Shown here piece after piece: positions 16,544 to 25,941 of a stretch of 64,000 bases of DNA. Within the stretch, counting starts at the first letter, position 1; every line of letters begins with the position of its first letter. Made by a program: the position numbers and the translations under genes. Below the pieces are notes generated by a model, which was not told where the DNA came from, did not search any database, and saw only the letters and a list, made by a program, of their open reading frames with translations. Origin of the DNA: Falseniella ignava CCUG 37419 (GTDB taxonomy: Bacteria; Bacillota; Bacilli; Lactobacillales; Aerococcaceae); the NCBI RefSeq assembly GCF_000301055.1, contig NZ_JH932301.1:114451-178450 (forward strand), written 5' to 3'.

Positions 16544-18133
16544 ATGTGTCATTTATTAAAACGTTGGCTGAAAGGAACGCTAGCTTGTGTCATTCTAGCT
16601 AGTGGGTTTGGCTCTTTGATACAGAATTATCCGATAATTTTAGCACAGGAAGAAGAATCAAGTAATGAACAAGGTGAGAGTGAAGCAGAAGGACAAACAA
16701 ATCTTTATACTCCCGAAGAAGCTCAAGCTTATATTCAATCGAATAATTTAGTAGAAGCGATGAAGCATGAGTTAGTGACGCAACAATACTTAAGTCAATC
16801 AAAAATAGATCGACTTCCAAGTGAGGCGATTTACCAAGCGCTTTATTATCAATTGACGATTGCGCCGGGGGAAGCGACTGTTCCAGGAACTTTCCACGTA
16901 ATCGCCAGTCAGTATCCTGAAATTGTGAATGGTCCGGATCAACAGATGACTGCAGAAGAAGCTCAAAAATTTATTCAAGAAAACAACTTAGTTGAAACGA
17001 CCAAACAATTGATGCTCGAAGCCCAATTATTAACGCAAGAACAGTTGGATCAATTGCCAGAGGATGCGGTAATGAATGCGTTAATTCAACAATTTACTGA
17101 GCACGATCCAGCCGGAGATTTTGGTAATACATTCCAAATATTAAAAGCAATGTACCCTGAAATCTTTGAGCCTGAAGTGGTTGAGACCGTTGTCGTACCG
17201 AACCATACACAACAACTTGATCGCAATCAAATCATTCAACTAGGAGAGCGCCAATATACTCTTGAACAAGTATACTTGTTAGCTCCCGGTGAAGCGGGTA
17301 ACACGTCGAACGACTATTGGGTAGGTATCGAAGTAGAATATACGAATGAGACCGACCAGGTTGATAAAGATTATTACAAAGAGTGGATTACGCAAGTATT
17401 GCTTGTCCAAGACAGTGAGCGAGGCTACAACGCACTTACAATGCAACAATATAAACTGCCAAAGATTGATCGTTCTGTACGTCTTGAAAATAATGAATCA
17501 GCCGAGAGAACGACTTCCATTACGAAAAAAGAAGTCAAGCCGAAAGAGACCGTTCGCGAGATTATTTATTATCGATTGAATAATATCGAAGATGATATTG
17601 CTATCTATGTGGCTCCACAAGATACACAGTATGAGCTTGAAATGGAAGGTTTACGCCAACTGCCACCACGTAGTGCGGTATATTACAGTTCATCGAATAA
17701 CCAGATTGCTTATTTGTTTGATTTTGATCAACTATACTTAGTCTATTCAGATCAGACACGTTTATCCGATATTAATCAAATTCCAGGCCGCAGTACTTCG
17801 GTACAGGAGCAAGCTTTATCAGATGAGGCTTGGGTTCAATATCAAAAGTTAGTTCAAGAACTCGATATTCAAAACAGTCAAATAATGTTACTGGATGAGG
17901 TTGTCTATGAACTCAGTGGTGATATGGTTGGGGTCCGTCAGCGTCCTAACGATGACGAAGCAGCTTCACCAGAAGGTGAATCCACTGAAGGAGAATCTGA
18001 AGAAGAACTTGATGGCTTATCAAATATCTTGCTTACGTTCCGATTAAATAAAGAACGCCAAGAATTAGTTAATGAATATCGCGAGATGTATAAACTACTC
18101 CCTGTCGATTGGAAGCATTTAGATATTGAATAA
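16544..18133 (+). CDS. Large secreted protein with two tandem N-terminal repeats
   Basis: 529 residues with a signal peptide (hydrophobic about 10-30, cleavage near ILAQEE; the Cys at about 15 is not a lipobox). Two copies of a ~75-residue module follow: EEAQAYIQSNNLVEAMKHEL ... SQYPEIV and EEAQKFIQENNLVETTKQL ... AMYPEIF. A central beta-rich domain (about 225-330), a charged linker and a domain ending at the C-terminus come next, with an acidic stretch ASPEGESTEGESEEE near 490. No catalytic motif was recognised. The module is probably a small helical surface domain. RBS AGGAGG; its own promoter and strong terminator. Confidence 0.75.
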   Translation: MCHLLKRWLKGTLACVILASGFGSLIQNYPIILAQEEESSNEQGESEAEGQTNLYTPEEAQAYIQSNNLVEAMKHELVTQQYLSQSKIDRLPSEAIYQALYYQLTIAPGEATVPGTFHVIASQYPEIVNGPDQQMTAEEAQKFIQENNLVETTKQLMLEAQLLTQEQLDQLPEDAVMNALIQQFTEHDPAGDFGNTFQILKAMYPEIFEPEVVETVVVPNHTQQLDRNQIIQLGERQYTLEQVYLLAPGEAGNTSNDYWVGIEVEYTNETDQVDKDYYKEWITQVLLVQDSERGYNALTMQQYKLPKIDRSVRLENNESAERTTSITKKEVKPKETVREIIYYRLNNIEDDIAIYVAPQDTQYELEMEGLRQLPPRSAVYYSSSNNQIAYLFDFDQLYLVYSDQTRLSDINQIPGRSTSVQEQALSDEAWVQYQKLVQELDIQNSQIMLLDEVVYELSGDMVGVRQRPNDDEAASPEGESTEGESEEELDGLSNILLTFRLNKERQELVNEYREMYKLLPVDWKHLDIE

Positions 18134-18139
18134 TAAAGT

Positions 18140-18184
18140 AAAAGCTAGGATTTGAGGTGACCCTCATAATCCTAGCTTTTTTAT
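18140..18184. terminator. Bidirectional terminator
   Basis: AAAAGCTAGGATT (18140-18152) and AATCCTAGCTTTT (18168-18180) with inner TGAGG/CCCTCA pairing and a following T-run. It separates the secreted-protein gene from the convergent ECF gene. Confidence 0.9.
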
Positions 18185-18205
18185 AAACGATCAATGGTGA
18201 TATAT

Positions 18206-18700
18206 TTAGAGTTTTGCACGACTTGAAGCAAGCGCACGTTGCACTAGAGGATAGAGTAAGAAAGCAACGCCTGCACCGATTAATCCTTGGAGAAGGTTAC
18301 CACCGATACTTGCGGTAGCTGCAGCAACATCATATAAGATGCTGTCAACGATAAAATAACCTAGCGCCATCACGAGACCCGCTGGAATCACTGCTGCCAG
18401 ACGATTGTGGAAGCGATGGAATAAGTAGCCAGCTAGGAACCCTTCCAACCCTTTCACGAAAAATGTGAAGAGCGCATAATTCGCCCATCCAGCAAAGATA
18501 TCGGCTAAAGCACTACCAATTCCGCCAATTAAGAACCCCCATTGAGGACCTAAGAGCAGTCCGCCAATCATTAAGACCGCATCGCCTAAATTAAAGTATC
18601 CTGCACCAAGTGGGACTTGAACGATCATTGTCATAATGACAGTCAGAGCAGCCAATACGGCACTAATAATTAAATAATAAGTCATATTTTTTTCTTTCAT
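18206..18700 (-). CDS. ECF transporter S component
   Basis: 164 residues, six hydrophobic segments, no nucleotide-binding domain. NLGDAVLMIGGLLLGP, the small-residue-rich GGIGSALADIFAG stretch and FFVKGLEGFLAGYLF are typical of energy-coupling-factor substrate-binding subunits of the COG4720 type. It would bind a vitamin or precursor in the membrane and use shared EcfA/A'/T proteins encoded elsewhere. The substrate (hydroxymethylpyrimidine, pyridoxine, riboflavin and others are possible) cannot be read, and I saw no recognisable riboswitch upstream. AGGAGG precedes the ATG. Confidence 0.8.
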   Translation of the reverse strand: MKEKNMTYYLIISAVLAALTVIMTMIVQVPLGAGYFNLGDAVLMIGGLLLGPQWGFLIGGIGSALADIFAGWANYALFTFFVKGLEGFLAGYLFHRFHNRLAAVIPAGLVMALGYFIVDSILYDVAAATASIGGNLLQGLIGAGVAFLLYPLVQRALASSRAKL

Positions 18701-18840
18701 TTTTCCGAACCTCCTATGGTTTATTGCTATGATTAGTATGCCATAGACATGTCAAAATTGCTATACCCAAAATAGAGTGATGAGTGAATGTCTGAAATAT
18801 TGTATCAATAAATGTTATTAAAATAAAATGATAAAAAGGC

Positions 18841-18869
18841 TTACATTTTTAGACAAGATGTGTCATAAT
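18841..18869 (+). promoter_or_regulatory. Promoter for the GNAT acetyltransferase gene
   Basis: TTACAT (18841-18846), 17 bases, CATAAT (18864-18869), 36 bases before the TTG start. Confidence 0.55.
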
Positions 18870-18905
18870 GGTAGCAATCTATTTTCAGGATAAGGGGGAC
18901 TACAA

Positions 18906-19475
18906 TTGCAATACTCAGGTGTAAATATCATCTCAACCGAACGATTAATTTTGCGTCCATTTCGAATGGAAGATGCAGAAGTGATGTTTGAGCGTTGGGC
19001 AAGTGATGAAGAGACGGTCCATTATTTAAGTTGGATGGCGCATCAAAGTTTAAAAGACACCAAACGTATTTTGAAAGTTTGGATGAACGGTTATTTGACA
19101 AAGACGAGTTACGTCTGGGCCATTTGCCCGAAATCAACCCCTGATCAGCCGATTGGATCAGTTAGTTTGCACAGCTTTGATGAAAAATTACCTTCCGCTG
19201 AAGCGGGGTATGTTATTGCACGGGATTACTGGAATCAAGGCTATGCGAGCGAAGCGCTGCGTGCCGTGTTGGAATACGGATTAGATTTAATGAATCTCCA
19301 TCGTATCTCAGCTTATCACCATGTTGATAATGAAGCCAGTGGGCGTGTTATGGAGAAAGCCGGTATGACCTACGAGGGTCGTATTCGTGAAGCTTATAAA
19401 GATAAGCATGGCAATTACATGGATGTGAAGCAATACAGCGTTTTACATTCGGACTTATCTTTAGGCTATCTTTAA
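18906..19475 (+). CDS. GNAT family N-acetyltransferase (RimJ/RimL type)
   Basis: 189 residues. It opens with the RimJ/L signature TERLILRPFRMEDAE, contains AEAGYVIARDYWNQGYASEA (the acetyl-CoA pyrophosphate-binding Q/R-x-x-G-x-G/A region) and the C-terminal NEASGRVMEKAGM motif. The family acetylates N-terminal or side-chain amines of ribosomal proteins, peptides, amino acids or antibiotics; the target here is unknown. The start is TTG (TTGCAATAC) with AAGGGGGA six bases upstream. Monocistronic. Confidence 0.88.
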   Translation: MQYSGVNIISTERLILRPFRMEDAEVMFERWASDEETVHYLSWMAHQSLKDTKRILKVWMNGYLTKTSYVWAICPKSTPDQPIGSVSLHSFDEKLPSAEAGYVIARDYWNQGYASEALRAVLEYGLDLMNLHRISAYHHVDNEASGRVMEKAGMTYEGRIREAYKDKHGNYMDVKQYSVLHSDLSLGYL

Positions 19476-19527
19476 TTGATGTAGATTAGTGTAATCATTC
19501 CATTATTATCATTTCATTTTAACGATA

Positions 19528-19560
19528 AAACCGACTTCCTCAAAAGAAGTCGGTTTATTG
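19528..19560. terminator. Bidirectional terminator
   Basis: AAACCGACTTC (19528-19538) pairs perfectly with GAAGTCGGTTT (19546-19556) between convergent genes. Confidence 0.88.
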
Positions 19561-19573
19561 TTATTAGTAATAA

Positions 19574-21190
19574 TTAATATTCAGCTTGCCAGATGGCTTC
19601 GTCAATCGCAGCATCAATATCTTGAATCTCTACTTGAGCCATCCCTTCTTCAATCGCAGCTTCGATAACAGCTTTAGCAACGAGCTTAGAAGCCTGACGA
19701 AGCTTAGAAACATGCGGTAAGATTGGTGCACCGAGATAACTTAAGTCTTGTAGCGAAGCAATACCATGCGCAGCTGCGTTAAGCATTTTGTCTGTTACAT
19801 GTTTAGCTTGGGCAATCACAATACCTAAGCCTAGACCTGGATAAAGTAAGGCATTATTAGCTTGACCAATCGTGAATGTTGTTCCTTCATATTCTACAGG
19901 GTCTGATGGACTTCCTGTTACACAGAGGGCTTTTCCTTTCGACCATTCAATCACTTCGTATGCTTGCGCTTCATTTAGCAATGTTGGATTCGAAATCGGT
20001 AAAATCGCCGGGCGCTCATTGTATTGACACATTTTCTCAATCACTTCTTGCGTGAACATGCCCGGTTGTCCTGAACACCCAACTAAGATTGAAGGTTGGA
20101 TGATATCGATGGCTTCAGACAAGTCCATTAACGGTTCTGGGAATTCCTCCAGCGAGCGCGCGTAGCGAACTTTCCCGGATGTCATATTTCCTTCTTCATT
20201 TTGCCGCACTAATCCAAGACGGTCGAAGCAGTAAATATTTTGTTTCGCTTCATCAAATGACATTCCTTTGAGTTGCAGTTCGTTGGTAATTTGATCAGCA
20301 ATACCGATTCCTGCAGATCCGGCTCCGAAGATTAAGACGCGTTGATTTTCAAGTGATTCCCCCATTACTTGACAAGCTGCAGCAATCGCCGCATTCATCA
20401 TCACCCCTGTTCCTTGGATATCGTCATTGAAGGTACAGATTTCATAGCGATAGCGATCAAGTATTTGCGTTGCGTGGTCACGTCCGAAATCCTCCCAGTG
20501 AAAAAGTACGTTCGGGAACGCTTCCTTAGCTACTTCAACAAATTGATCGATATACGCTAAATAGTCGTCACCTCTTAGGCGGGGTTGCTTCAATCCAAGA
20601 TAGTAAGGACTATCGATCAATTCTTGACGATCGGTTCCTGCATCAATCGAGACCGGTAAGATTGATTTTGGATTAATACCGGAGGCTGCGGTATAGACCG
20701 CTAATTTACCGGTGGTAATCCAAGCTCTTTGAACTCCCCAATCCCCAATTCCTAAGATACCTTCGCCATCGGTGATGACCATCATTTTAATGTCATCAAG
20801 CCCCTCGCTAGCTGCAAGAAGTGCTTCTTTGATGCGTTCAGGTTCATTCACATTCAAATAAGCCGCGCCGCGTGGTGTTTTAAAATCTCTCGAGAAATTC
20901 ATAATGCCATCCGCCACGGTCGGAGTATATAAGATTGGAAGCAACTCGGTAATATTATGGATAACTGTGTAGAAAAATAGAGTGCGGTTCTCCTCATAAA
21001 GATCCATTAATGATAAGTGTTTAAGATAATTCGTTGGTAATTCGTGTAAAGCAGCGAGAACGCGTGTACTCTGTTCTGCGATTGTTTCTACTTTGGCAGG
21101 GAGTCGTCCCACTAAGCCATATTGTTGACGCTCTTCTTCCGTAAAGGCAGTTCCTTTATTTGTAAAAGGGTTCGCTAGGATATCATTCAC
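19574..21190 (-). CDS. NAD-dependent malic enzyme or malolactic enzyme
   Basis: 538 residues, full length for the long malic-enzyme family. NPFTNKGTAFTEEERQQYGL, the catalytic-Tyr region ILYTPTVADGI, VTDGEGILGIGDWG, HWEDFGRDHA, FNDDIQGTG and the NAD-binding LIFGAGSAGIGIA are all present, and the N-terminus and HWEDFGR motif resemble lactococcal MleS. It converts L-malate to pyruvate (malic) or directly to L-lactate (malolactic); sequence alone does not decide. Start GTG at 21190 (MNDILANPF) is chosen since GGAGG lies eight bases before it; the TTG at 21205 overlaps that site. No malate permease or mleR neighbour. Confidence 0.88.
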   Translation of the reverse strand: MNDILANPFTNKGTAFTEEERQQYGLVGRLPAKVETIAEQSTRVLAALHELPTNYLKHLSLMDLYEENRTLFFYTVIHNITELLPILYTPTVADGIMNFSRDFKTPRGAAYLNVNEPERIKEALLAASEGLDDIKMMVITDGEGILGIGDWGVQRAWITTGKLAVYTAASGINPKSILPVSIDAGTDRQELIDSPYYLGLKQPRLRGDDYLAYIDQFVEVAKEAFPNVLFHWEDFGRDHATQILDRYRYEICTFNDDIQGTGVMMNAAIAAACQVMGESLENQRVLIFGAGSAGIGIADQITNELQLKGMSFDEAKQNIYCFDRLGLVRQNEEGNMTSGKVRYARSLEEFPEPLMDLSEAIDIIQPSILVGCSGQPGMFTQEVIEKMCQYNERPAILPISNPTLLNEAQAYEVIEWSKGKALCVTGSPSDPVEYEGTTFTIGQANNALLYPGLGLGIVIAQAKHVTDKMLNAAAHGIASLQDLSYLGAPILPHVSKLRQASKLVAKAVIEAAIEEGMAQVEIQDIDAAIDEAIWQAEY

Positions 21191-21289
21191 ATTAACAACC
21201 TCCAATTAATTGTATTCGCTATCATCATTCTAACATATTATCAATCAAAGGGGCATTAACAGTTTATGAGAATATGATGGTAAGTTTTA

Positions 21290-21316
21290 TAAAAGCCCCT
21301 ACAATTGTAGGAGCTT
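21290..21316 (-). terminator. Terminator of the orphan peptide-binding protein gene
   Basis: Minus strand AAGCTCCTACAATTGTAGGG then GCTTTTAT: a stem with a 4-base loop and T-run, 18 bases past the stop at 21334. Confidence 0.75.
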
Positions 21317-21333
21317 GAAATCGGGGTCTTATT

Positions 21334-23109
21334 TTACTGTTTAATCGGTGTATCAGCTAACAATTGAACGTGCGTCCAGTCAATGTCTTGGATATTGTTG
21401 ATATCCCAATGTGAGACGCGGTTGTTAACAGCGGTTAAGTTGTAACGGAAAAGGGTTGGAATGGCAGGAAGCTCTTCCATCATATAAGCTTGCCAATCGT
21501 AGTAAGCTTGTTTACGGAAATCAAAGTCGTAAGCTTCTTTTGAATTAATGCGTTCAATCAACTCATCGTTCTTTTCGTCCGTCCAACGGGTGTAATTCCA
21601 AAATTCTTGGCGACCGAAGAATTCACCCGGGTTCGGGTCACCGCCCAGACCGAAAGCAGCTTGATAGACGTTAAATTCAGGGTCGTCGCCTCGAAGTCGC
21701 TCATAGAACGAATTCATTTCAAGTAACTTGCCGTCAACTAATTCAATATCAATGCCAATATCACGCCAACATTGGATATAATAAGTGGCAATCGGTTCTG
21801 CAACCTCACCGCCAGCTTGGAAACCAAAGTTTAATTTTAAAGGTTGACCTTCAGGGTCTTCGACAAAGCCGTCGCCATCGACATCGACAAAACCAGCTTC
21901 TTCAAGAATGGATTTGGCGAGTTCTGGATCATATTCAGGGTAAGATTGATCAGGATTGTAATAGTCGGCAAAGTTCGGAGTAATAAATGAATTGGCTTGA
22001 TGTCTCAGTCCTGAATAGAACTGTGAACCAATGGCATTGTTATCGACTGCATGTGCCATCGCGCGACGTAATTCACGATTACTTACTGGGAGTGTTTCAT
22101 CATAAATATTTTCTTCTAACTCATCATCCCAATGTCCCATTTTAAAGCCAATATAGGTATAGACGTTCGCTAAATTACCTGCGACTTGGAAGTTCGATGC
22201 GTCTTTGAATAGATCGTATTGGTCAGTAGGTAGATCGGCAATATCATAATTCCCATTTTTTAGTTCTTGAACGACTGTCGCACTGCTAACAGTGTCGAGT
22301 TGTAAGTAATCAATTTTTGGGCGTCCTTTGTAGTAATCATCGAAAGCAGTGAGTGTTACCGATTCACCCGGTGTAAAGGATTCGACTTTAAAGGGTCCGA
22401 AACCAACGGGGTTACCGTGGACATACTCGCTATCTTCTAACTCTGCAATCGGAATATCTTTGAAAATATGATTAGGTTGGATAAAGCTGCTAACCATCCC
22501 ATTCGCTTGTAGCGCAGAATTACTAAATTCTTTGTAGTGAATCACTAAGGTGTGATCATCGACACGCTCGAGCCCTTCAATCGTATCAGTCTTACCTTCA
22601 TGGTATTCATCCATGCCGACCACATTTTGGAATTCGTAGCCATAACGAATACCAGAGTAGTCTGGGTGACCAATCATATAATAAGGAATGATGACATCAT
22701 CAATTGTAATCGGCTCTCCGTCGTGCCATGTATGGCCTTCAGGAATGGTGATTGTCGCGGTAAGTTTATCCGCATCAAGGCGGACTTTAGCGAAGCCAGA
22801 ATCATCGATCACGAAGTTTTCATCATAGCCATATAAGTCCGGACTAATAAACGACATAATCAAAGAATCGGATTCAGAAGTATCGAACATATCGTTGAAA
22901 GCTCCGGTAAAAGGTTCATCGCTAACAACAGCGTAACGAAGGGTTCCACCTTCAATGGCTTCACCTTCATTTTGAATGACACTTGAAAAATCTAAAATAT
23001 GATTTGCGGGTGTTTCGCCTTCTTCGGTAGCGAAAGCAGCTTGAATAGAACCTAAGATTTGAGTTGTAATACAAGTTGAGACTAAAATAGTTTGTGTTAA
23101 TTTTTTCAA
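21334..23109 (-). CDS. Orphan peptide ABC transporter substrate-binding protein (OppA/DppA family)
   Basis: 591 residues, family SBP_bac_5. Signal peptide MKKLTQTILVST..., cleavage near AAFA-TEE; the Cys at position 13 lies in the middle of the hydrophobic stretch after Ser-Thr, not a lipobox. The mature protein has the family motifs TITIPEGHTWHDGEPITIDD, NPVGFGPFKVESF and REFRRAMAHA-like RELRRAMAHAVDNNAIG. The start is TTG at 23109 because TTGGAGGT lies six bases before it; the GTG at 23139 has no ribosome site. No permease or ATPase is adjacent, so it must share those of another Opp system. A short leader ORF precedes it. Confidence 0.88.
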   Translation of the reverse strand: MKKLTQTILVSTCITTQILGSIQAAFATEEGETPANHILDFSSVIQNEGEAIEGGTLRYAVVSDEPFTGAFNDMFDTSESDSLIMSFISPDLYGYDENFVIDDSGFAKVRLDADKLTATITIPEGHTWHDGEPITIDDVIIPYYMIGHPDYSGIRYGYEFQNVVGMDEYHEGKTDTIEGLERVDDHTLVIHYKEFSNSALQANGMVSSFIQPNHIFKDIPIAELEDSEYVHGNPVGFGPFKVESFTPGESVTLTAFDDYYKGRPKIDYLQLDTVSSATVVQELKNGNYDIADLPTDQYDLFKDASNFQVAGNLANVYTYIGFKMGHWDDELEENIYDETLPVSNRELRRAMAHAVDNNAIGSQFYSGLRHQANSFITPNFADYYNPDQSYPEYDPELAKSILEEAGFVDVDGDGFVEDPEGQPLKLNFGFQAGGEVAEPIATYYIQCWRDIGIDIELVDGKLLEMNSFYERLRGDDPEFNVYQAAFGLGGDPNPGEFFGRQEFWNYTRWTDEKNDELIERINSKEAYDFDFRKQAYYDWQAYMMEELPAIPTLFRYNLTAVNNRVSHWDINNIQDIDWTHVQLLADTPIKQ

Positions 23110-23210
23110 AAGATTACCTCCAATAAGAGTTGACAGCACTCAGTTTATCACTCGGAGTGCAGCGACGATAATAGATAGCTGGAACAGCTAGAATTATGGA
23201 ATATCAATAT

Positions 23211-23225
23211 CTAGACAAAGTTCAT
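23211..23225 (-). other. Possible leader mini-ORF (MNFV) upstream of the orphan OppA
   Basis: AAAAAGGAG, six bases, ATG AAC TTT GTC TAG on the minus strand, about 100 bases upstream of the OppA start. The stretch between includes two small hairpins (TAGCTGTTCCAGCTA; GCACTC...GAGTGC near the OppA ribosome site). Part of the recurring leader pattern; may be chance. Confidence 0.3.
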
Positions 23226-23354
23226 AACACTCCTTTTTAAGAAATTATTTGTTTTTATTTTATCGCAGATGAAGTATTTCACAAGAGGAAAAGTATTGTT
23301 TTGAACACTCACCCATCTTCAAATGATAAATTAACATAAATTTAACTGATATTT

Positions 23355-23384
23355 TTGTTAAAACATAGGAATATCAGGTAGAAT
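23355..23384 (+). promoter_or_regulatory. Possible manA promoter
   Basis: TTGTTA (23355-23360), 18 bases, TAGAAT (23379-23384), 37 bases before the manA ATG. Confidence 0.45.
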
Positions 23385-23421
23385 AAGGTAAATGAAAAAT
23401 AACGGTAAGGTCAGGTGAAAA

Positions 23422-24393
23422 ATGTTTAATATCATAAAGCTATTACCATCTTTACATGATAAAGTATGGGGGGGTACCCTTTTAAGGGAAGAATTTGGAA
23501 TGGAAATCCCTTCGGATACAACAGGAGAAGCTTGGGTTATTAGTGCTCATCCTAATGGCCAGTCTATTGTTGATTTTCCAAATGAATATAAGGGATGGAC
23601 ACTGGATGAATTGTATCAAAAACATCGAGAGTATTTTGAGTCCTCTTCAAAAATCAATACTTCAACCAAAAAATTTCCTTTATTAGTAAAGTTTCTTGAT
23701 GCAAAAGGGCGATTATCGGTTCAAGTTCATCCAGATGATGACTATGCCTTAGAGCATGCAAGTGAGTTAGGAAAAACAGAGTGTTGGTATGTTATCTCTG
23801 CAAAGCCTGGATCCGAAATTGTTTTGGGACACAATGCGAGAAATCAGGAGGAGTTTGAACAATGGGTTTCGACAGGAAAGTGGGATAAGCTTTTACGTAG
23901 AATCCCTGTGAAAGCGGGAGATTTTTATTATGTTGCAGCGGGGACAATACATGGCATTGGAGAAGGAGTTTGTATTCTTGAAATTCAGCAAAATTCTGAT
24001 ACAACCTATCGTGTTTATGATTATGAGAGATTGGATTCTGAAGGTAATTTACGAGAACTACATCTTGCAGATGCTTTTGCAGTAACAACGATACCTGATC
24101 AAAATATTCAAAGTCAAAAACATGCTGTTAGTATACTGGGTGGAGAGGTGACTCAACTCATTGAATCAGAATACTTTACTGTTTGGAAGCTGCAGTGTTG
24201 TCAAACAGCGAGATTTTCTCTTAATCCAATAGAATTTTACTTACTGACTGTAATCGAAGGTGAGGGAGAAATTCAAGTTAAGGAAACGACTTTAAGCCTA
24301 AAGAAAGGTGAAGCGTTTATTATTCCTGTGGGTCATAGGGAGTTTGATGTTACAGGTCAACTTGAAATGATTATTTCAAAATCAAATGATTAA
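23422..24393 (+). CDS. manA: Mannose-6-phosphate isomerase, class I
   Basis: Interconverts mannose 6-phosphate and fructose 6-phosphate in the cytoplasm. 323 residues, the short Firmicute form. Zinc-ligand motif SVQVHPDDDYALEH and the later AAGTIHGIGEG with the metal His, plus the entry motif DKVWGGTLLREEFG, are present; the C-terminal cupin half is complete. AGGTGA precedes the ATG. The gene overlaps the long frame of the next coding region, but the preferred start of that gene (24404) lies 10 bases after the manA stop, so the two are probably co-transcribed. Confidence 0.93.
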   Translation: MFNIIKLLPSLHDKVWGGTLLREEFGMEIPSDTTGEAWVISAHPNGQSIVDFPNEYKGWTLDELYQKHREYFESSSKINTSTKKFPLLVKFLDAKGRLSVQVHPDDDYALEHASELGKTECWYVISAKPGSEIVLGHNARNQEEFEQWVSTGKWDKLLRRIPVKAGDFYYVAAGTIHGIGEGVCILEIQQNSDTTYRVYDYERLDSEGNLRELHLADAFAVTTIPDQNIQSQKHAVSILGGEVTQLIESEYFTVWKLQCCQTARFSLNPIEFYLLTVIEGEGEIQVKETTLSLKKGEAFIIPVGHREFDVTGQLEMIISKSND

Positions 24394-24403
24394 AGGAGTT
24401 ATT

Positions 24404-25906
24404 ATGAAAAAGACAATTGCTTTTATGATGGTAGCTTTATTATGCTTAAGCCAAATGGTTCTAAGTCCAGCACAAGTTCAGTCGGCTTCAGAGTTTGATG
24501 CTAATCGTCTACGAGTTGCCTATTCTGTGGATCCGGATGGGTTAGATCCACAACGGACAGTGGCAGCGAGTACCTTCCAAGTCACTAGCAATATTTATGA
24601 TACGCTCGTTAAGGTGACCCCAGCAGGTGAATTGCAGCCTGGTTTAGCAGAAAGTTGGGAAGTGTCAGAAGACGGGCTCCAAATTACCTTTAAGTTAGTT
24701 GAAGGGAAGCAATTCCATAATGGAGAGCCGTTCAATGCTCAAGCAGTCGTAAATTCTTTTGAACGATTAAAAGAAGAGGACTCTCCTCGTGCAAAAGATT
24801 ATCAAAATATTATCGAGATGGAAGCAGTCAGTGAATACGAAGTGCGCTTTACCACTGAGGAGCTCGATGTCGATCTTCCTTCAAAATTCGCTTACGCTTG
24901 GACAGCCATTGTTGAAACAGGTGTGGCAGATAGTTTACGGACTCAACCGGTCGGGACAGGATCATACCGACTCGTTGAGTGGACACCTCAAGAGCGGATT
25001 CTATTAGAGGCTTACGAAGGTGCCTTAACGCAAGCAAAGATTCGGACGGTAGAAATGCGTAATATTCCAGATCCGCAAGCACGTGTATTGGCAATGCAAA
25101 GTGGCGAAGTGGACTTTATGAGTATTTCAGGCGAACAACGTCCGCTGGTCGAAACAATTTCGGGTTATCAAGTGATTGCCAATCCGATGAATGGTATCCA
25201 GTTAATGCCGATGAATCAGGAAAATGAGTATCTAAAAGACCCTCAAGTCCGTCGGGCGATTGCAATGGCGGTCAACAAAGAAAGTTTAATTGAGCATATC
25301 TTTGCGGATGATGGCCAAAAAATTGGCTCGCACTATCCACCGATTTTAGCAAACTATGTTGATTTATCAGAATATATTCCATACGATGTCGAAGGTGCGA
25401 AGCAATTGATGGAAGAAGCTGGCTACGGCGATGGTTTTAAATTGAAGATGTACTTGCCGAAAGATTACCAAATGTATGTGGATGCCGGGCAAGTAATTGC
25501 GGAAGAATTAAAACAATTAAAGATTCAAGTCGAGATTGAAGTCGTAGAATGGGCTTACTGGTTAGAGAATGTTTATCAAGGACGTCAATACGACTTAACG
25601 GTTGTAGGACATACTGGACGTCTCGATTCGTATCAGTGGCTGGCGCGTTATCATAGCGAAAGTCCAGAAAACTACTTCAACTATTCAAACGAACGCGTCG
25701 ATGAAATCTTAGAGACAGTGTCACAAATTCAAGATGCGACAGAACGCGATGTGCTCTATCAAGAGTTACAGACAATCTTGGCGGAAGAAGTACCAGCGGT
25801 TTATATTCAATCGCCAGCGCAATTAATGGCGATGCGTGAAGAAATTCAAGGATATGAGACCTACCCAATTGATATTATGCCGTATAGTGATTTATCATAT
25901 CGTTAG
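24404..25906 (+). CDS. Opp/Dpp/Nik-type ABC transporter substrate-binding protein
   Basis: 500 residues, SBP_bac_5 family. Signal peptide MKKTIAFMMVALLCLSQMVL ends near VQSAS-EF. Its Cys14 has Leu at -1 and hydrophobic residues after it, so it is not a lipobox. Motifs include DPDGLDPQRT, AESWEVSEDGLQ, PVGTGSYRLVEW and VRRAIAMAVNKESL. The ATG at 24404 has AAAGGAG five bases upstream; the ATG at 24386 lies inside manA without a site. First gene of a six-gene operon (to 30127). Ligand could be peptides, nickel or a related solute. Confidence 0.87.
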   Translation: MKKTIAFMMVALLCLSQMVLSPAQVQSASEFDANRLRVAYSVDPDGLDPQRTVAASTFQVTSNIYDTLVKVTPAGELQPGLAESWEVSEDGLQITFKLVEGKQFHNGEPFNAQAVVNSFERLKEEDSPRAKDYQNIIEMEAVSEYEVRFTTEELDVDLPSKFAYAWTAIVETGVADSLRTQPVGTGSYRLVEWTPQERILLEAYEGALTQAKIRTVEMRNIPDPQARVLAMQSGEVDFMSISGEQRPLVETISGYQVIANPMNGIQLMPMNQENEYLKDPQVRRAIAMAVNKESLIEHIFADDGQKIGSHYPPILANYVDLSEYIPYDVEGAKQLMEEAGYGDGFKLKMYLPKDYQMYVDAGQVIAEELKQLKIQVEIEVVEWAYWLENVYQGRQYDLTVVGHTGRLDSYQWLARYHSESPENYFNYSNERVDEILETVSQIQDATERDVLYQELQTILAEEVPAVYIQSPAQLMAMREEIQGYETYPIDIMPYSDLSYR

Positions 25907-25941
25907 AGAAAACTTAAAAAGTAATATAAAGGAGGATTCCG

